A DNA stretch of 64,000 bases. Source: CAIRTM01 sp963723235. Lineage in GTDB: Bacteria; Desulfobacterota; WTBG01; CAIYCZ01; CAIRTM01. The stretch is taken from NCBI GenBank assembly GCA_963723235.1, contig CAVRPV010000010.1:310001-374000 (forward strand), written 5' to 3'. Shown piece by piece: positions 40,080 through 48,370 of this stretch (its first letter is position 1; the number at the start of each line of letters is the position of its first letter). The translations under genes and the position numbers were made by a program. The notes under the pieces were generated by a model. It was not told the DNA's origin. It did no database searches and saw only the letters and a program-made list of their open reading frames with translations.

Positions 40080-41440
40080 CTAAGAGGTTAATCGCACGTT
40101 ATTCATTCGGTCTTCGCGCTTGGTCTGTTTGAATTTTTCAATCAGCGACAGGTATAATCTCCATCACATCGCCGACAATGCCAAGATGGGCCACATCAAA
40201 AATCGGGGCTGTCTTGTCCTTGTTGATGGCGATGATGAATTCGGAATCCTGCATGCCGACCAGATGCTGAATGGCGCCGGAGATGCCGCAGGCGATATAG
40301 AGCTTGGGATGCACGGTTTTGCCGGTCTGCCCGACCTGAGCGGTCATGCTTGATCCATCCTTCATCAACGGCGCAGCGCGAACCGGCAACAACACCGCCG
40401 ATCATTTCAGCAAAGCTCCTCAAGCATTTTAAAGTTTTCCTGACTGAGCATGCCGCGGCCGCCGGACAACAAGAATTTTGGCGCCGGTGATATTGACCGA
40501 GCCTTCGTGAGAGGCTTTGATGATTTCAATCACCTTGGTCGGAATATCCTCTTCCTTCATGGTGAAGGGCTCTTCAATGAGCATGACCTTTGCGCCCGCC
40601 TTGATATTCGGGCTTGGGCATAACATGGGGCCGGACAGATGCCATCTGCGGCCGTCGTGTTTCGGTGAGAATGGTTGCCATGATATTGCCGCCGAATGCC
40701 GGGCGGGTCTGTTCAAGCAGGCGCATTTTTTTGTCGATAGTCAGGCTGCGTGCAGTCGGCCGTGAGACCGGTTTTGAGATCGGTCGCAACAGCGCCGGCA
40801 AGGTCGCGTCCGAGGCCCGTTGCGCCCATAAGCACAATTTCAGGCTTGTATTTATTGACAAGTATCAACGCAGCCCTTGAGATACGAGGTGGTGCGGTAA
40901 TGCTTTAAGCACGGGCTGTCCATGAGATAGACTTTGTCCGCGCCCCAGCAGAAGGCCTCCTCGCAAGATGCTTGACATTGTCGCCGAGCACAAATGCTGC
41001 AAGCTCAACGCCCAGGTCATTGGCAAGCATGCGACCCTTGCCCAGAAGTTCCCAGGAAACTTCATGGGCATGCCCTTCAAACTGCTCCACAAATACCCAG
41101 ACACCCTTCCAGGCGGCGATATTTGACTCGGGCGCTTTTGCCTCTTTTTTCTCGTCTTCATCGGCTGCGGCTGCTGCACCGCCCTGTGCTGCAAGCTCTT
41201 CAAGAATTTTCAGTTCCTCCGGGGTGAAAAACATTTCAATGGCGCTGCCGGGGCAGATCTTAACGCATTTCTGGCAGCCGATACACTTGTCAGCATTGAT
41301 GATCGGCTCTTCCTTGGCATTCATTTCAATTGCATCGACAGGGCATGAGCCTGGCAGCGCGCGCCGCAGGCAATGCATTTGCCTTCGAGCAGGCGGGCTT
41401 TGCCGCGGGGTTTTTTTATTTTTTTCGGCTGTTGCTCCAT
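40080..41440 (-). pseudogene. etfA: Electron transfer flavoprotein alpha subunit with N-terminal ferredoxin domain, frameshifted
   Basis: The ATG at 41440 follows GGAGG. The N-terminus has CIACGARCQ, CPVDAIEMN and CIGCQKCVKICPGSAIEMF, a two-cluster ferredoxin domain as in CarE of caffeyl-CoA reductase. Then comes the EtfA body: VFVEQFEGHAHEVSWELLGK, GLRKPVSR-like pieces, CGISGAIQHLVGMQDSEFII, AINKDKTAPIFDVAHLGIVG and a C-terminus KREDRMNNV. At least five single-base indels separate the fragments (near 41370, 40960, 40860, 40660 and 40400). The protein would carry FAD and pair with EtfB. Electron bifurcation is possible but not shown. Confidence 0.75.
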
Positions 41441-41503
41441 GTATCCTCCCACAACTCATCAAATATAGTTATTTACGCATCGTGGATAAAGTCCCGATAT
41501 CCT

Positions 41504-42299
41504 TCAGTCATTTGTGAACATGGCTCCAACCGCATTGTCACTTCTGATCCCCTCGCCCATGATGACTTCTCCCTTGTTCCGCTCAGGGGCAAAAATTCTG
41601 CGAACCTGCGTGGGTGATCCGGGAAGGCCAATGGTTTTCGGATCGAGCTTCAGCATGGCATTGGTCCATACCTGCATTGGCGCTTCTTCGGCATCAAGGC
41701 GGCCGGGAACGGTCGGGATAGCGGGGCGTGTTGATTTCACGCTCAACGGTGAGCAGACAGGGCATTTTTGTTTCAATGATTTCATGATAGGCTTCAAGCT
41801 TGCGGCGAACCTTCATGGTTTTCTTTTCCTGATTGACCGAAATCGACTTCATCAACAAGCGTGAGCTGCGGTAATGTCCATACGGCGGGCAATACCCGGG
41901 CCAACCTGCGCGGTATCGCCGTCAATGGTCTGCTTGCCGCACAGGACGATGTCAACAGGCCGTTTTTCGGCAATTTTTTTGATGGCAAGTCCCAGCACGG
42001 TTGAGGTTGCAAGCGTGTCGGCTCCGCCGAATACCCGGTCGCTCAGCAGGATCGCACTCATCGACTCCCTGATGAGATCGGCTTTGCGCAGAACGCTTTC
42101 AGCAGCTGGGCGGGCCCATCGAAACGGCAGTGATATGGGCGCCATACCTGTCCTTGAAGCGAATTGCTTCTTCCACTGCATTGGTATCGTAGGGATTGGT
42201 GATGAAGGGCACACCTTCGCGAACCAGCGTATTGGTTACCGGATCGATTTTTACCTGAGTCGTGTCAGGCACCATTTTTACACAGACGACAATATGCAT
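41504..42299 (-). pseudogene. etfB: Electron transfer flavoprotein beta subunit, frameshifted
   Basis: The first gene of the leftward etf operon starts MHIVVCVKMVPDTTQVKIDP at 42299 and continues in other frames: RVFGGADTLATSTVLGLAI, KRPVDIVLCGKQTIDGDTAQ, VGPGIARRMDI, KSTRPAIPTV, and the end VRRIFAPERNKGEVIMGEG. These are EtfB/FixA marks, including the nucleotide-binding DGDTAQVGP. At least three indels break the frame (near 42110, 41870 and 41740). EtfAB carries electrons from acyl-CoA dehydrogenases; none is in the window. Confidence 0.78.
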
Positions 42300-42534
42300 A
42301 GAACTCTCCTTTAATTAGTTTAGTTTTTTAATTATTAATGTTTCTGCATCCTACTCGCAAAGATTATATAAATATCATATAGTGCATAGTCATGCAAGCC
42401 TAATCTAATTGAACGTAAGATTTTGCGGTATTGCCCATCCGGCAGGAAACGCCTGTAAAACAGAATGCGCCTGCAATCGGGAATACACAAACAAAAGAAC
42501 ACACATACGGCCCGCAAATAAAGCCAATGATCGA

Positions 42535-43579
42535 TCACGCAAAAAGCGCTGCAATAGTTTCACAGTACGGTGCTTTAATAACGCCTTTTTCTGTGATCAG
42601 GCCGGTGATGAGATCGGCCGGTACAACATCAAAAGCCGGGTTCCATACACTGGTTCCATCAGGAGCGATCCGGCGACTGCCAATAGTTGTAACCTCTTCC
42701 GGCGCACGCTCCTCTATCGGGATGTCCCTGCCGGTTGCAACCGTCAAGTCAATAGTTGACAGGGGCGCGGCGATATAAAATGGAATTCCATGCGCATGGG
42801 CCAGCACAGCCAGCGAATACGTACCGATTTTATTGGCTGCGTCACCATTGGCTGCCACGCGATCAGCACCGGCTATAACAGCGTCGGCACCCTTACATTT
42901 CATATAATTTGCAGCCATGCTGTCGGTTATCAGCTCAAAGGGGATATGCATCGTGCACAAGCTCCCAGGCCGTAAGCCGCGCGCCCTGCAGCAGGGGTCG
43001 TGTTTCACATGCTGCTACAAAAACTTTTTTACCGTTTTCAATTGCACTGCGCACAACACCCAATGCTGTTCCATGCCCTCCGGTTGCAAGAGAACCGGTA
43101 TTACAAACCGTCAGCACAACCGAGCTTTGAGGCAACAGGGCTTGACCATTCTGACCCATGCGACGATTGATCTCAATATCCTCGGCATGTATGCGCAAAG
43201 CTTCCTTTTTCAAAAGGTCCTGCACATCAGCAACCGTGCTTTCGTCTGCCCGGTTCAGAATACGTCCCATGCGTTCCAGAGCCCAGCGCAGATTTACCGC
43301 AGTCGGCCTGGTCGCAAGAAGATGCGCGCTTATCAACTCAGCCTGCGCAACAAACTCCTCCTTGGTGGCAACACGTATGTGAGCGGCAAGGAAGGCAAGT
43401 CCCATTGCTGCGGCAATACCGATGGCAGGAGCACCACGGATGGAAAGTCGTTTTATCGCGCCTGCAATGTCATCAAGGGTGCGGCATTCAAGATAGACTT
43501 CCTCTTCAGGCAGCCTGGTCTGGTCAAGAATCCGCACATAGTCATCGTTCCAGGTAATTGCTTCAATCATGGTACTCAT
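42535..43579 (-). CDS. mtnA: S-methyl-5-thioribose-1-phosphate isomerase MtnA, one frameshift
   Basis: The two frames join as MtnA (aIF2B-like family) of about 347 residues. N-terminal: KRLSIRGAPAIGIAAAMGL, RPTAVNLRWALERM and VLTVCNTGSLATGGHGTALG with the catalytic Cys. C-terminal: PFELITDSMAANYMKCKGAD, IAGADRVAANGDAANKIGTY with the catalytic Asp, and a C-terminal FDVVPADLITG. It isomerises methylthioribose-1-phosphate in methionine salvage. The ATG at 43579 follows AGGAG. The indel lies near 42955. No other salvage genes are adjacent. Confidence 0.9.
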
Positions 43580-43603
43580 CAACCGTTCTCCTCGGCAATG
43601 CAT

Positions 43604-44177
43604 TAATCATCGCGGAATGCTTCCTGCGAACTGATATTGAAGAAGCATGCATGCAACAGCATGAGGGACTGCATCATGCTTATATAAAAAAATAAACATA
43701 AAACGAAATGTTACAATGAATTACCTAAAAAAATACTTTAAAAAAATCAGATACAAACATGGGCTTCCCGGCATCACCCTGCAGATGTATGATCCGGCTC
43801 CCCGGAGCGTACTGTGGGCAGGCGCTGCAACCTTCAAAAGGCCTGATCATCGCGTAAGCAACACGGTCAAAAGCTATATCATAAATGCGGGTGAATTACA
43901 TCCGCAAAATCCGTTCACACAGCCGGCACCAGAAATTTATACTTACCAATGCTCTAAGGAATCATCTTCCGTGCTGTGCCTGCGGACGGTGGCATTACAA
44001 ATTTCAATACCTGCGCTGGCAAGTATCTGTATTTTCTATTTGACCGTTTTATGATTAACGGGTAACTATTACCGCTCGCGCACACTGCGGGTTAAAGTCA
44101 TGACCGGCCCGTAAGCTTATATCCGATATTTGATTATACCAGTCACACGGCATTAACACTGTAAACGGAGGCCATGT
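43604..44177 (+). pseudogene. Probable remnant of a beta-lactamase-family serine hydrolase
   Basis: This 570-base gap holds a frame at 43716-44054. Its start YKHGLPGITLQMYDPAPRSV, then LWAGAATFKRPDHRV and VKSYIINAGELHPQNPF resemble the N-terminal part of class C beta-lactamase/serine hydrolase proteins (GIPG...WAGAAG...SVTKSY...GKL.LDDP). The catalytic SxxK is altered (NTVK) and the rest of the domain is missing, so this looks like a decayed fragment. The 44060-44177 part shows nothing beyond the yedE upstream region. Confidence 0.4.
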
Positions 44178-45306
44178 ATGAGCGCGGAAACGCAAAAAAA
44201 TTTCCGGAGTACACCATTAAGTTTTTTCGCAACCCGTACAGGCATCATCTTCACTGGTGCGCTGATTGGGCTAATCGCCTGCCTTCTGACGCTGCTGGGC
44301 AATCCGGTTAACATGGGCGTATGCGTAGCATGCTTTATCCGCGATATTGCCGGCGCGCTCGGTTTGCACCGCGCCGGAGTCGTGCAGTATTTGCGGCCTG
44401 AAATCCCGGCCTTTGTGCTTGGTTCATGTCTGGCCGCGCTCACGTTCGGTGAATTCAGGGCCCGCGGCGGATCATCACCCGTTATCCGCTTTGTGCTGGG
44501 TGCATTTGCAATGATCGGCGCTCTTGTTTTTCTCGGCTGCCCCTGGCGTGCGATTTTACGTCTTGCCGGAGGCGACCTCAACGCCATAGCGGGCCTGGCC
44601 GGCCTGGCTGTTGGTATCGCCATCGGAGTGTGGTTTCTAAAAAACGGATTCAGCCTCGGCCGTTCGCACACATTAAAAAAACCGGCGGGCTTTGCCGGCC
44701 CAATCATTATGCTGTGTCTGCTGATTGCGGCAATCGCCAAACCTGCATTTCTGTTATCCAGCACACAGGGTCCCGGAAGCATGCGCGCACCGCTGCTGAT
44801 ATCAATCTGTGCTGGACTGCTGATCGGCTGGATCGCACAGCGCAGCCGTTTTTGCACCATGGGAGCCTTCCGCGACCTGATTTTGATGCGTGACTGGCAT
44901 TTAATGAGCGGCGTCATTGCCTTTTTCGTTGTCGTGCTTGTGTTCAATATAAGCCGAGGGCACTTTTACAGGAGGATTTGCAGCTCAAAGCATAGCTCAC
45001 AGCCAGCACCTGTGGAACGTGCTCGGCATGGTGCTGGCGGGCCTTGCCTTCGCTCTTGGCGGCGGATGCCCCGGCCGCCAGGTATTCCTGAGCGGTGAAG
45101 GCGACAGCGATGCGTTCATCTTTTTCGCCGGCATGTTGACCGGGGCTGCGCTGGCACATAATTTCCTGCTGGCATCGGCCCCGGACACCCTGAAAGACGG
45201 AGCACTGACCGTCGGAGGCCCTGGTGTAAACGGAATGATTGCGGTCGGTGTCGGGCTGGTTGTGTGCCTTATCATCGGATTCAGCATGCGCGAGCGCTGG
45301 AAATAA
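44178..45306 (+). CDS. yedE: YedE-type membrane protein (putative selenium transporter), one frameshift
   Basis: The membrane protein has about ten hydrophobic segments and YeeE/YedE motifs: NPVNMGVCVACFIRDIAG, FLGCPWRAILRLAGGDLNA and QRSRFCTMGAFRDLILMRDW with the conserved Cys. The frame leaves near 44958; dropping one G gives GTFTGGFAAQSIAHSQHLW and continues into GGGCPGRQVFLSGEGDSDA to a stop at 45306, about 375 residues. The long form is the one found with YedF in selenium-using bacteria. It heads an operon with yedF, a cysteine desulfurase and a DUF3343 protein. Confidence 0.88.
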
Positions 45307-45333
45307 TACTTTCAAAATTACGAGGTCCCTGCT

Positions 45334-45549
45334 ATGAAACACATTGATGCACGGGGGCTTTCCTGCCCCGAACCCGTCATTCAGGCCCGCCGTGCCGCAG
45401 CAGATATGCGCGCAGGCGATCAGGCTGAAATTCTCGTTGATGCCGGTGCCGCGCGCGATAACGTACTCAGGGCAGTTCTCAGCCTTGGCTGCAATGCCGA
45501 TGCAGGTGAATGCGATAACGGTTTCCGGATACTGGTTACAAAAAAATAG
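45334..45549 (+). CDS. yedF: TusA/SirA-like protein YedF
   Basis: The 71-residue product matches the TusA family: HIDARGLSCPEPVIQARRA with the CPxP sulfur- (or selenium-) carrying Cys, ending FRILVTKK. In selenium-using bacteria YedF-type proteins accompany YedE and are thought to handle selenium. GAGG precedes the ATG. It lies 27 bases after yedE and 5 before the desulfurase. Confidence 0.9.
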   Translation: MKHIDARGLSCPEPVIQARRAAADMRAGDQAEILVDAGAARDNVLRAVLSLGCNADAGECDNGFRILVTKK

Positions 45550-45554
45550 CTCTG

Positions 45555-46715
45555 ATGATCTATCTTGATAATGCCGCCACATCCTGGCCCAAGGCTCCGG
45601 GGGTTGCAGAAGCCATTACGCGGTTTCTGACCGATATCGGTGCCAACCCGGGACGCTCCGGCCACCGCCTCTCAATCGAGGCCGCACGCATGGTCGCGAC
45701 CGTACGCGAGCAGGTTGCTGAACTGTTTGGCGCGCCTGACCCATTGCGGGTGGTTTTTGCACACAATATAACACATGCGATTAATGTAGCCCTGCTTGGA
45801 CTGTTGCGACCCGGAGACCATGTTGTAACCACGTCGATCGAGCACAATTCAATGATCAGGCCCCTGACCGCCCTGACCGAAAAAGGAATTTCATTTACGG
45901 CGGTTGCATGCAAACCAGACGGCAGTCTTGACCCGGCAGACATTCAGGCGGCAATCAAGCCTGAAACGGTCATGATCGCTCTGACACATGCATCCAATGT
46001 GCTCGGAACCATTCTGCCAATCGCCTGTATCGGAAAAATCGCCCGCGAACGCGGCCTGCTGATGCTGCTCGATGCAGCCTCCACGGCCGGATGTGTGCCG
46101 ATTGATATGCTTGCCGACAACATCGACCTGCTTGCCTTTACCGGTCACAAGGCACTGTTAGGTCCGACCGGCACCGGCGGGCTTATAATAGGTCCACGCG
46201 TTGATCCTTCCCGCATCAGGCCTGTTTTTCAGGGCGGAACAGGCAGCCGCTCCGCCACGGAAACACAGCCGCCATTTTTACCCGACCTCCTTGAATGCGG
46301 AACTCTCAATACTGACCGGCCTTGCAGGACTTGGTGCAGCACTTACATGGATCATGTGCAACGGGTATCGAGCATATTCAGCGTACCTGCCGTGCTCTTA
46401 CACGCATGTTGATTGACCGGCTTGCGGCGACAGCGGCGTGACAGTGTACGGTCCGCTTGATGCAAACCTGCGAACTGCAACAATGTCTTTTGCTATTAAC
46501 AGGGTATAAGCCCCTCACAGGCCGGACAGCTTCTGGATGAACGCTACGGCGTACTGTGCCGGGTCGGCCTGCATTGTGCTCCACGTGCGCACACAACCGC
46601 AGGTACATTTCCTCACGGCTCCATCCGTTTCTCTCCCGGAGTCTTCACCACTCCTGATGAAATCAATACAGCCGCCGATGCTGTTCGCTGTCTTGCAGAG
46701 GAGGCGGCATCGTGA
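45555..46715 (+). pseudogene. Cysteine desulfurase (class V aminotransferase), frameshifted near C-terminus
   Basis: The first 240 residues are intact: MIYLDNAATSWPKAPGVAEA, EHNSMIRPL, THASNVLGTILPI, LLMLLDAASTAG and AFTGHKALLGPTGTGGL with the PLP-binding Lys. From about 46290 the frame shifts three or more times: LAGLGAALTWIMCNG, RVGLHCAPRAHTT (active-site Cys) and SIRFSPGVFTTPDEINTAAD to a stop at 46715. The HCAPRAH form marks the desulfurase subfamily often found with YedF and SelD. It removes S (or Se) from cysteine (selenocysteine). Confidence 0.82.
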
Positions 46716-46936
46716 ATGATCAAACCGTGATCTTGTTTCCCACAAGCGCGCATGTCATGCGCGCTGAAAAACTGTTCAAAGATGCCGGCCTTTCCTGCAG
46801 GCTCATACCGGTACCGCGCCATCTGAGCTCTGACTGCGGCATCTGCCTTGTTGTGCTGCAGAACGAAGCCGGCAGCGCAAGCGCACTTCTTAATGCCAAA
46901 CAGGTTGACTATGACACTGTAGTTTCCCTGAATTAG
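46712..46936 (+). CDS. DUF3343 putative Se/S carrier-like protein
   Basis: The 74-residue product (NDQTVILFPTSAHVMRAEKL, LIPVPRHLSSDCGICLVV) fits the DUF3343 family: a short protein with a conserved LIPvPr and a Cys in SSDCGI, predicted to carry Se or S. The GTG start overlaps the desulfurase stop by four bases. It closes the yedE-yedF-desulfurase operon. Confidence 0.82.
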   Translation: MNDQTVILFPTSAHVMRAEKLFKDAGLSCRLIPVPRHLSSDCGICLVVLQNEAGSASALLNAKQVDYDTVVSLN

Positions 46937-47106
46937 CATATGACGAACACAACCGCTGCGCTACCATCGATAAACACTCTAAAATTTTCAGCCGCATAGT
47001 CTGTGCTGTCACCACAGGTGCGTTACGGTTTACCTATACCGTCAAGCACCCGATGTAATCAAAAAATCACCCGTTTTACTCATTTAAAAAAAAGACTTGC
47101 ATTTTG

Positions 47107-47122
47107 TATAACATGTGTTATA
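47107..47122. promoter_or_regulatory. Candidate LexA operator upstream of lexA
   Basis: TATAACA and TGTTATA form a perfect seven-base dyad around TG, 30-40 bases before the lexA start and overlapping the likely -10 region. LexA genes are usually autoregulated through such a dyad. The sequence is not the E. coli or Bacillus box, so it may be the lineage-specific SOS box. Confidence 0.55.
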
Positions 47123-47152
47123 TAAAAAGAAACCTAACTCCTTGAGGAGAGA

Positions 47153-47776
47153 ATGACTATGGCAACGAAAGTGACGGCTAAACAAGAGCGTGTACTCAAT
47201 TTTCTGGAAGGCTTTATCGAAGAGCACGGATTCCCTCCAACGACGCGTGAAATCGCCAGTCAACTTGAACTGGCCGGGCCCAACAGTGCAAAAAAATACC
47301 TGGATATTCTGGAACGCAAGGGCCATATTCGCAAAACCGCACGCTCATCCCGGGCTATTGAGCTGATAGGCCGGGAATGCCCGCCCCCATCCGGCCGATT
47401 GATACCGCTCATCGGATGCATTCAGGCAGGCAGTCCATTGCTGGCTGTTGAAAACATTGAGCGCCATATCAATATTGATCCATCAATTGCGCGAACGGAC
47501 GGAATGTTTTTTTTACGGGTACAAGGCGACAGCATGATTGAGGCACAGATAAAACCCGGAGATCTTGCTCTTGTACGACCTCAAAAACAACTTGAACAGG
47601 GCGATGTCGCAGTAATCCGTGTCGGTGATGAAGCAACGCTCAAGTACTTTTTTAAGGAAGAAAACCGCATCCGTTTGCAGCCGGCTAACACTGCCTATGA
47701 CCCTATCTATCTCTATGAGGATGATGACATGGAGGTCATTGGGAAAGTGGCTGGGATTTTGCGTGAATATCATTAA
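47153..47776 (+). CDS. lexA: LexA SOS repressor
   Basis: The product of about 207 residues has the N-terminal winged helix (QERVLNFLEGFIEEHGFPPT, TTREIASQLEL) and the S24 self-cleavage domain. The Ala-Gly cleavage site lies in GCIQAGSP, the catalytic Ser in QGDSMIEAQIKPGDLA and the Lys in ATLKYFFKEENR. LexA represses DNA-damage genes until RecA triggers self-cleavage. GGAG lies 3 bases before the ATG at 47153 but 9 before the in-frame ATG at 47159, so the second may be the true start. Confidence 0.95.
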   Translation: MTMATKVTAKQERVLNFLEGFIEEHGFPPTTREIASQLELAGPNSAKKYLDILERKGHIRKTARSSRAIELIGRECPPPSGRLIPLIGCIQAGSPLLAVENIERHINIDPSIARTDGMFFLRVQGDSMIEAQIKPGDLALVRPQKQLEQGDVAVIRVGDEATLKYFFKEENRIRLQPANTAYDPIYLYEDDDMEVIGKVAGILREYH

Positions 47777-47945
47777 TATGTTTTGAAAACTATTTCATCG
47801 AGTTGTATGTGTACGACTGCTCACAACTACCTTCCGCACATCTCGATTTTGGATGCCTGTTCCAAATACGTGATATAGACAAACAACTAAAAATGACTTG
47901 CTAAAAATGATTTTTTTGATATAGTGAATAAATTAACAAGCCAGC

Positions 47946-48023
47946 GTCCCCATCGTCTAGTTAGGTCTAGGACACCGGCCTTTCACGCCGGCAACAGGGG
48001 TTCAAATCCCCTTGGGGACGCCA
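47946..48023 (+). tRNA. tRNA-Glu (anticodon TTC)
   Basis: A cloverleaf of 75 bases plus encoded CCA: acceptor GTCCCCA pairs with TGGGGAC, anticodon stem CCGGC/GCCGG with loop CTTTCAC (anticodon TTC), T arm AGGGGTTCAAATCCCCT. A terminator follows. Confidence 0.95.
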
Positions 48024-48034
48024 CTTTAAATAAA

Positions 48035-48064
48035 GGCTCTCTGCAATTTTGCAGAGAGCCTTTT
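48035..48064 (+). terminator. Intrinsic terminator after tRNA-Glu
   Basis: GGCTCTCTGC (48035-48044) pairs with GCAGAGAGCC (48051-48060), followed by TTTT. Confidence 0.85.
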
Positions 48065-48119
48065 GCATTGTAGATTTATTATTCCCCTCGCTATAGCAAC
48101 AAAATTCTATAACCACGTT

Positions 48120-48185
48120 GTCATTTCGAGCGCAGCGAGAAATCTTTGTTTATGAATCAAGATCTCTCCCTCCGGTCGAGATGAC
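48120..48185. repeat. Imperfect inverted-repeat element (interspersed repeat type)
   Basis: GTCATTTCGA at the left end and TCGAGATGAC at the right are near-perfect inverted repeats, with further inner pairing (GAGAAATCTT with AAGATCTCTC). The 66-base hairpin, with TTTCGAGCGCAGCGAGAAATC, looks like the short palindromic repeats scattered through many environmental bacterial genomes. Only one copy is in this window. Confidence 0.55.
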
Positions 48186-48290
48186 AGGCGAATCAATAAC
48201 GGCTATAAAATTTTTGAAATGCTCTAATCGGATTCAATCTACCTGCTGGATTCTCATGACAAGCCAGCCCTGCCCCCTGTTTTGCAACAC

Positions 48291-48326
48291 AAAAAAAAAG
48301 GCAGGGCCATGTGCTGACCCTGCCTT
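48291..48326 (-). terminator. Terminator of the beta-helix/TSP3 gene
   Basis: GGCAGGG (48300-48306) pairs with CCCTGCC (48318-48324); on the minus strand a run of nine T follows. A near-copy occurs at 52433-52464 after the related DUF1566/TSP3 gene. Confidence 0.8.
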
Positions 48327-48370
48327 CTGCATTACCCGTTTATGCTGCCCGTTATTTGCAATCGTACTTA

